DNA of 38,098 bases from positions 1 to 38,098 of the forward strand of contig JANWVF010000094.1 of the NCBI GenBank assembly GCA_025056965.1, read 5' to 3'. Made by a program: the position numbers and the translations under genes. This document shows, piece by piece, positions 1-9,371 of this stretch. Origin of the DNA: Thermoflexales bacterium (lineage in GTDB: Bacteria; Chloroflexota; Anaerolineae; J036; Brachytrichaceae). Each line of letters begins with the position of its first letter. Positions within the stretch are counted from its first letter, which is position 1. The notes below the pieces were generated by a model, which searched no databases, had not been told where the DNA came from, and saw only the letters and a list, made by a program, of their open reading frames with translations.

Positions 1-1
1 G

Positions 2-145
2 GTGGAGATGGTGATGCCCGGGGACAACGTGACGATGCGGGTGAAGCTGATCGCACCGGTGGCGTTGGAGCAGGGGTCGAAGTTTGCGATCCGCGAAGGC
101 GGGTTGACGGTCGGCGCCGGCACGATCACCAAGGTGTTTGAGTAG
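2..145 (+). CDS. tuf: Elongation factor Tu, C-terminal end (partial)
   Basis: The window opens inside a gene whose last 47 residues are the C-terminal beta-barrel of EF-Tu, the GTPase that delivers aminoacyl-tRNA to the ribosome. The frame begins at base 2, and the stretch VMPGDNV and the ending [17 protein letters not shown] are diagnostic. The stop is at 143-145. tuf directly before rpsJ is the common bacterial str-S10 junction. The 84-nt gap to rpsJ has no clear terminator, so read-through into the S10 operon is likely. Confidence 0.95.
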   Translation: MEMVMPGDNVTMRVKLIAPVALEQGSKFAIREGGLTVGAGTITKVFE

Positions 146-229
146 TCAGCCAACTCCCAATCCGAACGCTGACATCCAGGCGAAAGCCGAAAGTCGTGAT
201 CGGGAAGGCTTAGGAATAGCAGAGTAGCG

Positions 230-538
230 ATGACCAATCAACGACTACGCATCCGTTTAAAGGCATACGATCATCGCGTGCTCGATCGTTCGGCGCAGCA
301 GATCGTGGAGACGGCCGAGCGCACAGGCGCGACGGTGGTCGGCCCGGTCCCTCTGCCTGTGAAGATCGAGCGCTATACCGTGCGGCGTTCGCCCTTTATT
401 GACAAAGACTCGCACGAACACTTCGAGATCCGCACGCATAAGCGGCTGATTGACGTGCTGAACCCGGACTCGAAGACAATTGACACGCTGATGCGGTTGA
501 ACTTGCCGGCCGGCGTGGATATCGAGATCAAGTTATAG
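230..538 (+). CDS. rpsJ: 30S ribosomal protein S10
   Basis: A 102-residue protein, the normal length for S10, which sits in the 30S head and is also the NusE antitermination factor. Recognised by the early [13 protein letters not shown], the central [14 protein letters not shown] segment and the ending [11 protein letters not shown]. The ATG at 230 is preceded by an AGGAAT element at about 212. It is the first gene of the S10 cluster. Confidence 0.98.
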   Translation: MTNQRLRIRLKAYDHRVLDRSAQQIVETAERTGATVVGPVPLPVKIERYTVRRSPFIDKDSHEHFEIRTHKRLIDVLNPDSKTIDTLMRLNLPAGVDIEIKL

Positions 539-622
539 CCTGCTGGGCATGTCTCGGCGGCGATCACGCTCTCGCGCTCGTGCGCCCGGCGGCCTCTACG
601 GCCGGAGAGCCAATGATGAACC

Positions 623-1297
623 ATGAGAAAGTTGATCGGACGTAAGGTGGGGATGACCCAGCTCTTCGACGAGAAGGGCAACGTCACCGGCGTGACGGTG
701 ATCGAGGCGGGTCCCAACTATGTGACGCAGGTGAAGACGGTCGAGAAGGACGGCTACAACGCCATTCAGCTCGGCTTCGGTGAAGTCAAAGCAAAGCGGC
801 TGACGCGCGGCCAGCTGGGTCACCTCGGCCTGCTGAAGCCGGACGAAAAGCATCCAAACCGGCGCAAGCTGGAAGGCGTTCCACCGCTTGAGTATTTGGA
901 GGAAGCGCGCGTCGAAGAAATCACCTACAAAGAAGGTGATGTCATCAAGGCCGACATCTTCACGGTGGGCGAATACGTGGACGTGAGCGGCACGATGAAG
1001 GGGCGCGGGTTCAGCGGTGGCATTAAACGGCACGGCTTTCACCGTCAGAAGAAGACGCATGGTGCGTCGGACCGCGAGCGCGCGCCCGGCTCGATCGGCG
1101 CAGGCACGACGCCCGGACACGTGCCGAAGGGGCGGCGCATGGCCGGCCACTACGGCAACACACGGGTGACGGTGATGAATGCTCGGGTGATGCTGGTGGA
1201 TCCAGAACGGAATCTGATTGCCGTCTCCGGCTCGGTGCCTGGCGCGAAGGGCGGCATCGTAGTCATCAAAGAGGCGCGCAAGGCTAGGAAGAAGTAG
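623..1297 (+). CDS. rplC: 50S ribosomal protein L3
   Basis: A 224-residue L3, one of the first proteins to bind 23S rRNA, with its long loop reaching toward the peptidyl transferase centre. The start MRKLIGRKVGMTQLF and the loop segments GTMKGRGFSGGIKRHGF and GHVPKGRRMAGHYG are the family signature. Two earlier ATG codons at 613 and 616 are out of frame with the gene. The 84-nt spacer after rpsJ is unusually long for this cluster. rplD begins 2 nt after the stop. Confidence 0.98.
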   Translation: MRKLIGRKVGMTQLFDEKGNVTGVTVIEAGPNYVTQVKTVEKDGYNAIQLGFGEVKAKRLTRGQLGHLGLLKPDEKHPNRRKLEGVPPLEYLEEARVEEITYKEGDVIKADIFTVGEYVDVSGTMKGRGFSGGIKRHGFHRQKKTHGASDRERAPGSIGAGTTPGHVPKGRRMAGHYGNTRVTVMNARVMLVDPERNLIAVSGSVPGAKGGIVVIKEARKARKK

Positions 1298-1299
1298 CC

Positions 1300-1941
1300 A
1301 TGAAAGTTCCAGTGAAGAATCTCAAGGGCGAGCTGGTCAGTGAGGTTGATCTGCCGGATAGCATCTTCGCCGCTCGGATCAGCCACCCGCTGATGCACCA
1401 GGCGCTGTTGCGTCAGAACGCCAATGCTCATTTGGGCACGCATAAGGTGAAGACGCGCGGCGAGGTGAATCGCACCACGAAGAAAGTGTATCGCCAGAAA
1501 GGCACCGGCAACGCCCGCCAAGGAAGCCGCAAAGCGCCGCACTGGGTGGGCGGTGGCGTGGCATTTGGCCCGGTCGTGCGCAGCTACCACCAGGACATGC
1601 CAAAGAAGATGCGCCGCGCGGCGATTCGCAGCGCGTTGTCGCAGAAGGCCGCCGATCAACAGATCGTGGTCGTGGACAAGCTGGAGATGAGCACACCCAA
1701 GACGAAGGTGTTCGCCGAGGCGATGCAAGCGCTCGGCGTCACCAAAGGGCTGGTTGTGCTGCCGGGCCGCATGGAGGCCGTGGAGAAGTCGGCGAGCAAT
1801 CTCGCGAATGTGAAGACGTTGCACGCTCGATATCTCAACATCCGCGACATCTTTAAGTATGACCAACTGGTGATGCCGCTGGATGCACTTGAGGTGATCA
1901 AGGCCTGGTTAGGGCAGGGAGAGAACGATGCATCCGTATGA
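1300..1941 (+). CDS. rplD: 50S ribosomal protein L4
   Basis: A 213-residue L4, which binds domain I of 23S rRNA and lines the exit tunnel with its extended loop. The loop is visible at about residues 45-90, with [28 protein letters not shown] and GGGVAFGP. In E. coli L4 autoregulates the S10 operon; nothing in this window shows whether that happens here. The gene overlaps rplW by 14 nt, which suggests translational coupling. Confidence 0.98.
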   Translation: MKVPVKNLKGELVSEVDLPDSIFAARISHPLMHQALLRQNANAHLGTHKVKTRGEVNRTTKKVYRQKGTGNARQGSRKAPHWVGGGVAFGPVVRSYHQDMPKKMRRAAIRSALSQKAADQQIVVVDKLEMSTPKTKVFAEAMQALGVTKGLVVLPGRMEAVEKSASNLANVKTLHARYLNIRDIFKYDQLVMPLDALEVIKAWLGQGENDASV

Positions 1942-2248
1942 AGTGTTGAAGCGCCCGGTCATCACGGAGAAGACTCAGTGGCAGGTCGGCTACGAAAAGC
2001 CACAGTATGTCTTCGAGGTGGATCCGCGCGCCAACAAGCAGCAAATCAAGGAAGCGGTCGAAATCGCCTTCAACGTGAAGGTGACGCGCGTCAACGTCAT
2101 CGTGATGCCAGAGAAGCGCCGCCGCAGCCCACGCAGCCGCATCACCGGCCGCAAGGCGAAGCATATCCAACGCTCGCCACAATGGAAGAAGGCCATCGTC
2201 CAAGTGAGCGAGAAGGACCGCATTCCACTCTTTGAAGGAGTTGCGTAG
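1928..2248 (+). CDS. rplW: 50S ribosomal protein L23
   Basis: A 106-residue L23, located at the tunnel exit where trigger factor and SRP dock. It begins [16 protein letters not shown], with the family motif RPVITEK, and contains the [18 protein letters not shown] helix. The ATG lies inside the end of rplD (14-nt overlap). The basic loop [15 protein letters not shown] is the rRNA-binding extension. Confidence 0.98.
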   Translation: MHPYEVLKRPVITEKTQWQVGYEKPQYVFEVDPRANKQQIKEAVEIAFNVKVTRVNVIVMPEKRRRSPRSRITGRKAKHIQRSPQWKKAIVQVSEKDRIPLFEGVA

Positions 2249-2252
2249 CGCC

Positions 2253-3095
2253 ATGCCAGTCAAGACGTACAAACCTACGACGCCGAGCCGTCGCGGCATG
2301 ACCGTGAGCGATTTCGCGGAGATCACGACCGATCGGCCGGAGAAATCGCTGTTGACCGATCTGCGCCGCAGCGGCGGGCGCAACGTGCGCGGCAAGGTGA
2401 CGACGCGCCATCGAGGCGGCGGCGCCAAGCGCGCGTATCGCATCATTGACTTCAAGCGCAACAAGATCGGCGTCCCGGCGCGCGTAGCGACGATTGAGTA
2501 TGACCCCAATCGTTCGGCGCGCATCGCGCTGTTGTACTACGCCGATGGCGAGAAGCGCTACATCCTTGCGCCGATCGGCTTGCAGGTAGGCGATGAAGTC
2601 GTGAGCGGACCGGAGGCCGAGATTCGCCCGGGCAACGCGCTGCCGCTGGCCAACATCCCGCTCGGCACGGTGGTGCACAACGTTGAATTGCGGCCGGGCA
2701 AGGGAGGTCAGCTCGTCCGCTCGGCAGGCGCTGGGGCCCAGGTGTTGGCCAAGGAAGGCGACTACGCGACGCTGCGCATGCCCAGCGGCGAGGTGCGCAT
2801 GGTGTTGCAGACCTGTATGGCCACCATCGGGCAAGTGGGCAACGTGGACCACAGCAACGTTAAGTTGGGCAAAGCCGGTCGCAAGCGCTGGTTGGGTATC
2901 CGGCCAACCGTGCGCGGCTCGGCCATGTCTCCTCGTGACCACCCGCACGGTGGCGGTGAGGGCCGCTCGCCGATCGGCAAAGATGCGCCGCGCACGCCGT
3001 GGGGCAAGAAGGCGCTAGGCGTGAAGACGCGCCGCAACAAGCGCACGAATCATCTGATCGTGCGCCGTCGCGAGAAGAAGCACAAGAAGAAGTAG
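2253..3095 (+). CDS. rplB: 50S ribosomal protein L2
   Basis: A 280-residue L2, essential for subunit association and peptidyl transfer. The C-terminal segment has [17 protein letters not shown], including the functionally important histidine, followed by [13 protein letters not shown]. The ATG at 2253 is chosen because it has an AAGGAG element at 2235-2240 and gives the conserved start [12 protein letters not shown] at 2232 would add seven residues that overlap rplW. Confidence 0.98.
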   Translation: MPVKTYKPTTPSRRGMTVSDFAEITTDRPEKSLLTDLRRSGGRNVRGKVTTRHRGGGAKRAYRIIDFKRNKIGVPARVATIEYDPNRSARIALLYYADGEKRYILAPIGLQVGDEVVSGPEAEIRPGNALPLANIPLGTVVHNVELRPGKGGQLVRSAGAGAQVLAKEGDYATLRMPSGEVRMVLQTCMATIGQVGNVDHSNVKLGKAGRKRWLGIRPTVRGSAMSPRDHPHGGGEGRSPIGKDAPRTPWGKKALGVKTRRNKRTNHLIVRRREKKHKKK

Positions 3096-3142
3096 TCAGT
3101 AGGTTCGCATCGGCTTTCAAGACCTGAGGTTGAGTAACGCCA

Positions 3143-3427
3143 ATGTCTAGATCACTAAAGAAGGGACCATACGTGCAGGCCAAGCTGCTGAAGCGGATCG
3201 AGGCGATGAATACGCGCGGTGAGAAGAAGGTCATCAAGACCTGGTCGCGTGCCTCGACCATCTTCCCGCAGATGGTGGGACATACCATTGCGGTTCACGA
3301 CGGACGCCGGCACATTCCCATCTACATCACCGAGAACATGGTGGGACACAAGCTGGGTGAATTTGCGCCGACGCGCACCTTCCGCGGTCACATCACTAAG
3401 GAAGAGAAAGGCGCCGGCAAGGAGTAG
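3143..3427 (+). CDS. rpsS: 30S ribosomal protein S19
   Basis: A 94-residue S19, which pairs with S13 in the 30S head near the A-site tRNA. The start [11 protein letters not shown] and the segments [17 protein letters not shown] and [15 protein letters not shown] are characteristic. A 47-nt spacer separates it from rplB. It is followed 8 nt later by rplV. Confidence 0.98.
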   Translation: MSRSLKKGPYVQAKLLKRIEAMNTRGEKKVIKTWSRASTIFPQMVGHTIAVHDGRRHIPIYITENMVGHKLGEFAPTRTFRGHITKEEKGAGKE

Positions 3428-3435
3428 ACGCACGC

Positions 3436-3795
3436 ATGGCTAAGCTGGCTGAGAATGAAGTGCGCGCTGTGGCGCGCTACATTGGTATGTCGCCGCAGAA
3501 GGTGCGCCTAGTGGCCGACTTGGTGCGCGGCAAGAAAGCAAAGGAAGCGCTGGAGCTCCTACGGTTCACCCCGAAAGCGGCTGCTGAACCGGTGAGCAAG
3601 GTCATCGCCTCGGCAGTGGCGAATGCGGTCGAGAACAAGCAGTTCGCCGAGGCTGATCTGGTCATCAGCCAAATTTACGTGGATGGTGGCCCGATCCGCC
3701 GCTGGCGTCGTTTCGCCGCGCGCGGACGCTTCCGGCCGATCGAGCGCAAAAGCTCACACATCACGGTAGTCCTGCGCGAGGTGTCAGAAGATTAA
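3436..3795 (+). CDS. rplV: 50S ribosomal protein L22
   Basis: A 119-residue L22, whose beta-hairpin lines the exit tunnel and, in other bacteria, carries macrolide-resistance changes. The N-terminal ARYIGMSPQKVRLVADLVRG and the hairpin region QIYVDGGPIRRWRRFAARGR are clear. The length is normal. It lies between rpsS and rpsC as in most bacteria. Confidence 0.98.
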   Translation: MAKLAENEVRAVARYIGMSPQKVRLVADLVRGKKAKEALELLRFTPKAAAEPVSKVIASAVANAVENKQFAEADLVISQIYVDGGPIRRWRRFAARGRFRPIERKSSHITVVLREVSED

Positions 3796-3857
3796 TAAGC
3801 TGATTGCCACGCTCGCGCGTTTCGGCGCTGAAGCGGTGGCCTAAAGAACGAAGCGAC

Positions 3858-4655
3858 ATGGGACGAAAAGTTCATCCATATGGGTTCAGGCTCGGCATCA
3901 TCCGTGATTGGAAGAGCCGCTGGTATGCGCCCAAGAGCGAATACACCAAGCTCCTCTTGGAGGACATGCAACTGCGCGATTATCTGCGCACCAAGATGGA
4001 TGCCGAAAATGCCGGCGTGTCCGACATCACAATTGATCGCTTCCCGCCGAATCAGTTGCACGTGGTCGTATACACTGCACGCCCCGGCGTGGTGATCGGT
4101 CGCAAGGGGGCAGCGGTGAAGGAGATCCGCGAAGGCATCGAGAAGATGACCGGCAAGCGGGTCAAGCTCGATATTCAGGAGATTGTCAAGCCAGACCTAG
4201 TGGCGCAGCTGGTGGCAGACAACATCGCCCAGCAGATCGAGCGGCGTATTCCGCACAACCGTGCGATGAAGAAAGCCGTCCAGAGCGCGATGCAGAGCGG
4301 CGCGCTGGGAATCAAGATCGAATGCGCCGGTCGCCTGAACGGGAGCGAGATGAAGCGCACCGATAAGGTGATGGAAGGGCGCATTCCGCGCAACACGCTG
4401 CGCGCCGATATTGACTTTGCCAAGGCCGAAGCCGATACGACCTACGGCAAGATCGGCGTGAAAGTCTGGATCTACAAAGGTGACGTCCTGCCCGACATTC
4501 CGCAGGAAGAGCTGACTCGGCCATCGCGCACGCAGCAGCAAATGCCGCGCAGCCGACGCGAGCGGCGCGGAGGGCGTGGGTCGCGGCGCGGCGGCGATCG
4601 CGCCGCCCAGGCCGGCAACGGGATGGACAGAGGTGCAGCGCCGTCGGGTGAATGA
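3858..4655 (+). CDS. rpsC: 30S ribosomal protein S3
   Basis: A 265-residue S3, which forms part of the mRNA entry tunnel and its helicase centre. The start [18 protein letters not shown] is canonical, so the ATG at 3858 is preferred to an in-frame upstream codon at 3804 that adds 18 unconserved residues. The KH domain has [15 protein letters not shown]. The last 35 or so residues form an Arg/Gly-rich tail ([14 protein letters not shown]) that looks disordered. Confidence 0.97.
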   Translation: MGRKVHPYGFRLGIIRDWKSRWYAPKSEYTKLLLEDMQLRDYLRTKMDAENAGVSDITIDRFPPNQLHVVVYTARPGVVIGRKGAAVKEIREGIEKMTGKRVKLDIQEIVKPDLVAQLVADNIAQQIERRIPHNRAMKKAVQSAMQSGALGIKIECAGRLNGSEMKRTDKVMEGRIPRNTLRADIDFAKAEADTTYGKIGVKVWIYKGDVLPDIPQEELTRPSRTQQQMPRSRRERRGGRGSRRGGDRAAQAGNGMDRGAAPSGE

Positions 4656-4656
4656 C

Positions 4657-4673
4657 GCATGCGGCCGGCATGC
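4657..4673 (+). other. Small hairpin between rpsC and rplP
   Basis: GCATGC, a five-base loop GGCCG, then GCATGC and TTCTCT. The stem is only 6 bp and the pyrimidine run is weak, so this is more likely an mRNA processing or stabilising hairpin than a terminator. It lies in the 78-nt rpsC-rplP spacer. Confidence 0.3.
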
Positions 4674-4733
4674 TTCTCTAGCCAAACTGCTTAGACTTAG
4701 CATCCGGCCGGAGCTACGAGCGAGGTAGACACC

Positions 4734-5153
4734 ATGTTGATGCCGAAAAGGGTCAAATACCGCAAGCAAATGCGCGGGCGCATGAAAGGCATGGCCAGCC
4801 GCGGCAACACGATTGATGCCGGCGAGTTCGGCTTGCAAGCGTTGGAGCCGGCCTGGGTGACGGCCAGGCAGATCGAGGCCGTGCGCCGCGTGATCGTGCG
4901 TGAGATGAAGCGCCGTGGCAAGATGTGGATTCGTATCTTTCCGGATAAGCCGGTGACGGCGAAGCCGGCCGAGACCCGCATGGGCAAGGGCAAAGGCTCG
5001 GTGGATCACTGGGTCGCCGTCGTGAAGCCGGGCCGCATCATGTTCGAGGTCGCCGGCGTGCCCGAGAGCGTCGCCCGCGCTGCGCTGACTCAGGCGGCCT
5101 ACAAGCTACCGATGAAAACGCAGGTCGTGGCCGAGTCGCAGATGGAGGGATGA
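4734..5153 (+). CDS. rplP: 50S ribosomal protein L16
   Basis: A 139-residue L16, which helps to position A-site tRNA on the large subunit. The start [19 protein letters not shown], the internal [20 protein letters not shown] and [21 protein letters not shown] are the family core. An alternative ATG lies two codons in. It is followed closely by rpmC (4-nt gap). Confidence 0.98.
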   Translation: MLMPKRVKYRKQMRGRMKGMASRGNTIDAGEFGLQALEPAWVTARQIEAVRRVIVREMKRRGKMWIRIFPDKPVTAKPAETRMGKGKGSVDHWVAVVKPGRIMFEVAGVPESVARAALTQAAYKLPMKTQVVAESQMEG

Positions 5154-5157
5154 TCCG

Positions 5158-5385
5158 ATGCAGGCACGTGAACTGAGTAAGCTGCCGACGCCGGACTTGG
5201 AGGCTAAGCTCGACGATGCCTATCGCGAGCTGTTCAACCTCCGCTTCCAGCGCGCGCAGGGGCAATTGACCGATACAAATAGCATCAAGCGTGCGCGCCA
5301 TAACATCGCGCGCATCAAGACGATTCTGCGCCAGCGCGAGCTGGCCGCGCAGCTCATCGCTAAGCGCGGTGAGCAAGCATCATAA
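5158..5385 (+). CDS. rpmC: 50S ribosomal protein L29
   Basis: A 75-residue two-helix protein at the tunnel exit beside L23. It has the usual pattern [27 protein letters not shown] followed by [18 protein letters not shown]. The length is near the upper end for the family because of a short C-terminal tail. It is coupled to rplP and rpsQ by short spacers. Confidence 0.96.
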   Translation: MQARELSKLPTPDLEAKLDDAYRELFNLRFQRAQGQLTDTNSIKRARHNIARIKTILRQRELAAQLIAKRGEQAS

Positions 5386-5398
5386 CGGGGGCACGGAT

Positions 5399-5656
5399 AT
5401 GGCAGAAGAGCGACGTCGTCGTCTGACCGGTGTGGTCGTCAGCGACAAGATGCAAAAGACGATCGTGGTGCGCGTGGAGCGCACCGTGCGTCATCCTTTG
5501 TACAAGAAAGTGTTGACGCGCAGCAAGAAGTACAAAGCGCACGACGAGCACGAGCAAGCGCGCGAAGGCGACCTGGTGCGCATCGTCGAGCACCCGCCGA
5601 TCAGCAAGACCAAGCGCTGGATGTTGGAAGAGGTCGTTGCTAAGAAGGAAGGTTAA
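5399..5656 (+). CDS. rpsQ: 30S ribosomal protein S17
   Basis: An 85-residue OB-fold protein that binds 16S rRNA early in assembly. [21 protein letters not shown] and [15 protein letters not shown] are diagnostic. The ATG at 5399 gives the conserved start [11 protein letters not shown]. An in-frame codon at 5291 would add 36 residues lying inside rpmC and is rejected. Confidence 0.97.
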   Translation: MAEERRRRLTGVVVSDKMQKTIVVRVERTVRHPLYKKVLTRSKKYKAHDEHEQAREGDLVRIVEHPPISKTKRWMLEEVVAKKEG

Positions 5657-5659
5657 GCC

Positions 5660-6031
5660 ATGATTCAGCAAGAGACGCGACTGCAGGTGGCGGATAACAC
5701 CGGCGCCAAAGAGCTGCTTTGCATTCACATCCACGGCGGCCACCGGCGGCGCTACGGGCGCGTCGGCGACGTGATCACGGCGACGGTCAAATCCGCCAGC
5801 CCGACTGCCGACGTGAAGAAGAGCTCGGTCGTCAAGGCGGTCATCGTGCGCGTGGCAAAGGAATATCGCCGTCCCGACGGTTCGTATATTCGCTTCGACG
5901 ATAACGCCGCGGTGATCCTAAGCGACGACGAGGTGAACCCGCGCGGCACGCGCATCTTCGGTCCGGTGGCGCGCGAGTTGCGCGACAAGGGCTTTATGAA
6001 GATCATCTCGCTGGCGCCGGAGGTGTTGTAA
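5660..6031 (+). CDS. rplN: 50S ribosomal protein L14
   Basis: A 123-residue L14, at the subunit interface where it contacts 16S helix 14. It begins [19 protein letters not shown], which is almost invariant in bacteria, and ends with [23 protein letters not shown]. The gap to rpsQ is 3 nt. The 59-nt spacer after it precedes rplX. Confidence 0.98.
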   Translation: MIQQETRLQVADNTGAKELLCIHIHGGHRRRYGRVGDVITATVKSASPTADVKKSSVVKAVIVRVAKEYRRPDGSYIRFDDNAAVILSDDEVNPRGTRIFGPVARELRDKGFMKIISLAPEVL

Positions 6032-6090
6032 CGGGCGCAAACGCAAGTGGCCGACTGGACTGACCAGCGGCTCGTCGGAGGAAGAAGCGT

Positions 6091-6405
6091 ATGAAGATCA
6101 AGAAAGGCGACACTGTCCTGGTGATCACCGGCGAATACAAGGGTAAGCGCGGCGAGGTCGTGCGCGCGATCCCCAAAGAGAACAAGATCGTGGTCAAGGG
6201 CGTGAACATCGCCAAGAAGCATGCCAAGCCGCGGCGCGCCGGTCGCCGGGTGGTGCAAACCGGCATCATTGATGTCGAGATGCCCATCCACGTTTCGAAC
6301 GTCAAGCTCATTGCACCGAGTGGTAAGCCCACCCGCGTGAACTATCGCATCGTGGACGGCGTGAAGAAGCGCTACTCGAACAAGCTGGACGAGGTGTTAG
6401 ATTAG
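6091..6405 (+). CDS. rplX: 50S ribosomal protein L24
   Basis: A 104-residue KOW-domain protein and assembly initiator. It has [21 protein letters not shown], then [16 protein letters not shown] and [24 protein letters not shown] element at about 6078-6085 supports the ATG at 6091. rplE starts 2 nt after the stop. Confidence 0.98.
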   Translation: MKIKKGDTVLVITGEYKGKRGEVVRAIPKENKIVVKGVNIAKKHAKPRRAGRRVVQTGIIDVEMPIHVSNVKLIAPSGKPTRVNYRIVDGVKKRYSNKLDEVLD

Positions 6406-6407
6406 CC

Positions 6408-6971
6408 ATGGCCGATCTCAAGAAGCAATACCTGGAAGAGATTCGTCCGGCGCTCATGAAGGAATTCGGCTACACCAACATCATGCAGGTGCCGAAGATC
6501 GAGAAGATCGTCGTCAACGTCGGCGTCGGGCGCGAATCGGCCGACAATCCCAAGGCGGTGGATTCTGCCGTCAACGACCTGACCGTAATCACCGGTCAGC
6601 GGCCGATTGTGACGAAAGCGCGCAAATCCATCGCCGGTTTCAAGTTGCGCGAAGGGCGGCCGATCGGCGTGAAAGTGACGCTGCGCGGCAAGCGCATGTA
6701 CGACTTCCTATACCGCCTGATCCATTTTGCCCTGCCGCGCGTGCGCGACTTTCGCGGGGTGTCGCCCGATGCTTTCGACGGTCGCGGCAATTACACCCTA
6801 GGTCTGCGCGAACAGATCATCTTCCCGGAGATTGACTACGACAAGATTGACAAGGTGCGCGGCCTCGAGGTCACCATCGTCACGACGGCCAAGACTGACG
6901 AAGAGGGGCGGGCGGTGCTGCGCGCCTTTGGCATGCCGTTCAGCAAACCAGGAGATAGCAAGAAGGGGTAG
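6408..6971 (+). CDS. rplE: 50S ribosomal protein L5
   Basis: A 187-residue L5, which binds 5S rRNA and contacts S13 across the subunit bridge. Recognised by [37 protein letters not shown] sequence (here GQRPIVTKA) and the C-terminal [20 protein letters not shown]. It is adjacent to rpsN, with a 7-nt gap. Confidence 0.98.
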   Translation: MADLKKQYLEEIRPALMKEFGYTNIMQVPKIEKIVVNVGVGRESADNPKAVDSAVNDLTVITGQRPIVTKARKSIAGFKLREGRPIGVKVTLRGKRMYDFLYRLIHFALPRVRDFRGVSPDAFDGRGNYTLGLREQIIFPEIDYDKIDKVRGLEVTIVTTAKTDEEGRAVLRAFGMPFSKPGDSKKG

Positions 6972-6978
6972 GACATCT

Positions 6979-7170
6979 ATGGGAAAGACGCCGAGAACAG
7001 CGATGATGTATCGCGAGAAGCGCCGCAAATATAAGGTGCGCATTCGCAATCGCTGCGCCGTCAGCGGTCGTGCGCGCGGCTATATGCGCAAGTTTGGCGT
7101 GTCGCGCATCGTCTTTCGCGAAATGGCGCTGCGTGGTGAGATCCCGGGCGTCCGCAAGGCATCGTGGTAA
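6979..7170 (+). CDS. rpsN: 30S ribosomal protein S14, short form without the zinc ribbon
   Basis: A 63-residue S14, located in the 30S head. The length matches the short, normally zinc-binding S14 (type Z), which has two CxxC pairs. Here only Cys26 remains. The first pair reads CAVS and the second SRIV, as in the long zinc-free S14 of E. coli. The C-terminal [17 protein letters not shown] is fully conserved. The ATG at 6979 starts [10 protein letters not shown]; an in-frame codon at 6832 lies within rplE and is rejected. Confidence 0.95.
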   Translation: MGKTPRTAMMYREKRRKYKVRIRNRCAVSGRARGYMRKFGVSRIVFREMALRGEIPGVRKASW

Positions 7171-7181
7171 CTGGAGCAGAC

Positions 7182-7586
7182 ATGGCAAACGACTCACTGG
7201 GTGACATGCTCACGCGCATTCGTAACGCGGCTGCCGTTGGTCATTCCAAGGTCGCCGTGAGGGCGTCTAAGCTCAACGAGCGCGTGGCGCAAATTCTCAA
7301 GGAAGAGGGCTACTTGGACGCCTACGAAGTGATCGAGGTGGATGGCAAGCGCACGCTGAGCCTAACCCTGCGTTACAGCGGCGAGCGCCGCTCGCGCAAG
7401 CCGGTGATCACCGGCCTGCAGCGGGTCAGCCGACCGGGCCGGCGCATCTATGTGCCGAAGGCGGAGATCCCGCGCGTGCTGAGCGGCATCGGCGTTGCCA
7501 TTCTCTCGACGCCGAAAGGTGTGATCACCGATAACCAGGCTCGGCGACTCGGCGTAGGCGGCGAGGTGCTGTGCTACGTATATTGA
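7182..7586 (+). CDS. rpsH: 30S ribosomal protein S8
   Basis: A 134-residue S8, a primary 16S rRNA-binding protein; its E. coli homologue is the translational repressor of the spc operon. The start MANDSLGDMLTRIRNAA and the ending IGVAILSTPKGVITDNQARRLGVGGEVLCYVY are typical. The ATG at 7182 is preferred to a GTG at 7164 that overlaps the rpsN stop. Confidence 0.98.
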   Translation: MANDSLGDMLTRIRNAAAVGHSKVAVRASKLNERVAQILKEEGYLDAYEVIEVDGKRTLSLTLRYSGERRSRKPVITGLQRVSRPGRRIYVPKAEIPRVLSGIGVAILSTPKGVITDNQARRLGVGGEVLCYVY

Positions 7587-7603
7587 CGGACAAGGAGCGA
7601 ATC

Positions 7604-8164
7604 ATGTCGCGAATCGGGAGGAAGCCGATCGAGTTGCCCAAAGGGGTGGACGTAGCGATCAACGGCAGCCTGGTCACCGTCAAAGGGCCGAAAGGTGAGC
7701 TGAAGCGCACGTTTCCGCCGCAGATCCGCGTCCTAAAGGAAGGGAATGTCGTGCGCGTTCAACGTGAGGGCGACGAGGACGAGGTGCGTGCGCTGCATGG
7801 CCTGTCGCGCGCCTTGTTGGCCAACATGGTCAAGGGCGTCTCGGATGGCTATCAGAAGGTGCTGGAGATCGGCGCTGAGAGCGTCGGCTATCGCGCCGAG
7901 ATGAGCGGTGGCAAGCTCGTTCTATACCTCGGTTACTCGCACCCCATCGAGTTTCCGCCGCCGCCTGGAATCACCTTCTCTACAGATGCGAAGACGCGCA
8001 CCATCACGATCAGCGGCATTGACAAGGAGCTGGTCGGCGAGGTCGCCGCGCAGGTGCGCAAGCTGCGCCCGCCGGAGCCATACAAAGGCAAAGGCCTGCG
8101 CTACCAAGGCGAGGTGATCCGCCGCAAGGCTGGTAAGGCAGGCAAGACCGGCAAGGGCAAGTAA
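7604..8164 (+). CDS. rplF: 50S ribosomal protein L6
   Basis: A 186-residue L6, placed near the GTPase-associated region of the 50S. It shows the start MSRIGRKPIELPKGV, then VKGPKGELKR, LGYSHPIEFPPPPGI and the end RPPEPYKGKGLRYQGE, with a Lys/Gly-rich tail. The ATG at 7604 follows AAGGAG at 7592-7597. An earlier TTG-type start at 7571 lies in the rpsH coding region. Confidence 0.98.
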   Translation: MSRIGRKPIELPKGVDVAINGSLVTVKGPKGELKRTFPPQIRVLKEGNVVRVQREGDEDEVRALHGLSRALLANMVKGVSDGYQKVLEIGAESVGYRAEMSGGKLVLYLGYSHPIEFPPPPGITFSTDAKTRTITISGIDKELVGEVAAQVRKLRPPEPYKGKGLRYQGEVIRRKAGKAGKTGKGK

Positions 8165-8178
8165 GTCCAAGGCACAAG

Positions 8179-8229
8179 GTCGCCGGCGAGCGTCCGTGGG
8201 CCTGACCCAGGTGATGAGTGGTCGGCGAC
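8179..8229 (+). other. Possible RNA structure in the rplF-rplR spacer
   Basis: GTCGCCG at 8179-8185 pairs perfectly with CGGCGAC at 8223-8229. A smaller TGGG/CCCA hairpin around CCTGA lies between them. The whole folds in the 78-nt spacer just upstream of rplR. It could be a leader element for L18 or an mRNA-stabilising fold; there is no T-run, so it is not an intrinsic terminator. Confidence 0.3.
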
Positions 8230-8242
8230 GAGGGAACTGAAC

Positions 8243-8602
8243 ATGACGAAGCAACGAGAAGAGTCGCGTGAACGACGGCGCCGGCGCGTGCGCGCCAAAG
8301 TATCCGGCACGGCCAGCCGTCCGCGCTTGAACGTATTTCGAAGTTTGAAGCATATCTACGCGCAAGTGATTGACGACGAGGCCGGCCACACGCTGGCTGC
8401 GGCATCGAGCCTGGAGAAGGCAGTGAGAATGCAGACGGGCTTAAAGAAGGTCGAGGAGGCCTTGTTGGTGGGCAAGTTGATCGCAGAGCGCGCTCAGCAG
8501 AAGCAGATCAAGCGCGTTGTCTTCGATCGCGCCGGCTATCGCTACCATGGGCGCGTCAAGGCAGTGGCCGAAGGCGCCCGCCAGGCTGGCTTGGAGTTTT
8601 AA
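8243..8602 (+). CDS. rplR: 50S ribosomal protein L18
   Basis: A 119-residue L18, a 5S rRNA-binding protein. The N-terminus is strongly basic ([11 protein letters not shown]), followed by [23 protein letters not shown]. It ends [28 protein letters not shown]. Length and position between L6 and S5 are standard. rpsE starts 3 nt after the stop. Confidence 0.98.
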   Translation: MTKQREESRERRRRRVRAKVSGTASRPRLNVFRSLKHIYAQVIDDEAGHTLAAASSLEKAVRMQTGLKKVEEALLVGKLIAERAQQKQIKRVVFDRAGYRYHGRVKAVAEGARQAGLEF

Positions 8603-8605
8603 CAC

Positions 8606-9190
8606 ATGGTGAGCAAGAATCCGCAAAAGAGCCGAGAACGTGATGGGCGGCGCGGCTCCTCCCGCCCGGAGAGCGAAGCCTCGGAGCTGGACATCCGCAT
8701 CGTGGATGTCACGCGCGTGGCGAAGGTGATCCAGGGAGGGCGGCGCTTCGCCTTCCGTGCGCTCATCGTCGTGGGCGATAACAACGGTCGCGTAGGCGTT
8801 GGCCTGGGCAAGGCGCGCGCGGTGCAAGATGCGATCCGCAAAGCGACCGATCGCGCGCGCGCCAACATGCAGCGGGTGGAGATCGTCGGCACGACCATTC
8901 CGCACGAGGTGATTCGGAAGTTCGGCAGCGCCAAGGTGATGCTTAAGCCGGCCTCGCCTGGCACCGGCGTCATCGCCGGCGGCGGCGTGCGCGCCGTGCT
9001 GGAGGCCGCAGGCGTCAAGGACGTGTTGACGAAGTCGCTCGGCTCGCCCAACAAGCTCAATACGACCTATGCCACGTTTGAGGGCTTGTGCGCGTTGAAG
9101 AATATCAACGAAGAGGCGAAGCGGCGCGGCAAGAGCGTCGCCGAGATTCAGCCGTTCTGGAGGCGAGGCAATGGCAGCAGCGACAACTGA
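8606..9190 (+). CDS. rpsE: 30S ribosomal protein S5
   Basis: A 194-residue S5, a proofreading-related protein at the mRNA entry site. The dsRBD-like N-terminal part has [24 protein letters not shown], and the second domain has [20 protein letters not shown] and [11 protein letters not shown]. The C-terminal end overlaps rpmD by 20 nt. Confidence 0.98.
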   Translation: MVSKNPQKSRERDGRRGSSRPESEASELDIRIVDVTRVAKVIQGGRRFAFRALIVVGDNNGRVGVGLGKARAVQDAIRKATDRARANMQRVEIVGTTIPHEVIRKFGSAKVMLKPASPGTGVIAGGGVRAVLEAAGVKDVLTKSLGSPNKLNTTYATFEGLCALKNINEEAKRRGKSVAEIQPFWRRGNGSSDN

Positions 9191-9371
9191 CGCCACGGTC
9201 AAGCGAATAACGGTGAAGTGGGTCAAGAGCGCGATCGGCTACGATGCGCGCCAAAAGCGCACGCTGAAAGCGCTCGGCTTCCGCAAGCTTGGCCAGGAAG
9301 TGCAGCATGAAGATACGCCACAAATTCGCGGCATGTTGAACGTGGTGAAGCACTTGGTGGAAGTCAAATGA
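9171..9371 (+). CDS. rpmD: 50S ribosomal protein L30
   Basis: A 66-residue L30. The core [40 protein letters not shown] and [13 protein letters not shown] matches the family along its length. It overlaps the end of rpsE by 20 nt and the start of rplO by 4 nt (ATGA), a tightly coupled trio. Confidence 0.97.
   Translation: MAAATTDATVKRITVKWVKSAIGYDARQKRTLKALGFRKLGQEVQHEDTPQIRGMLNVVKHLVEVK

Noticed and set aside
2232..2252. TTG start for rplB seven codons upstream
   Set aside because: The ATG at 2253 has the proper ribosome-binding spacing and the conserved N-terminus.
596..2948. Long - strand reading frames opposite the S10 genes (for example 1150-1866 and 2142-2948)
   Set aside because: They lie exactly opposite well-recognised ribosomal genes, show no family motifs, and are the expected shadow of high-G+C codon use.
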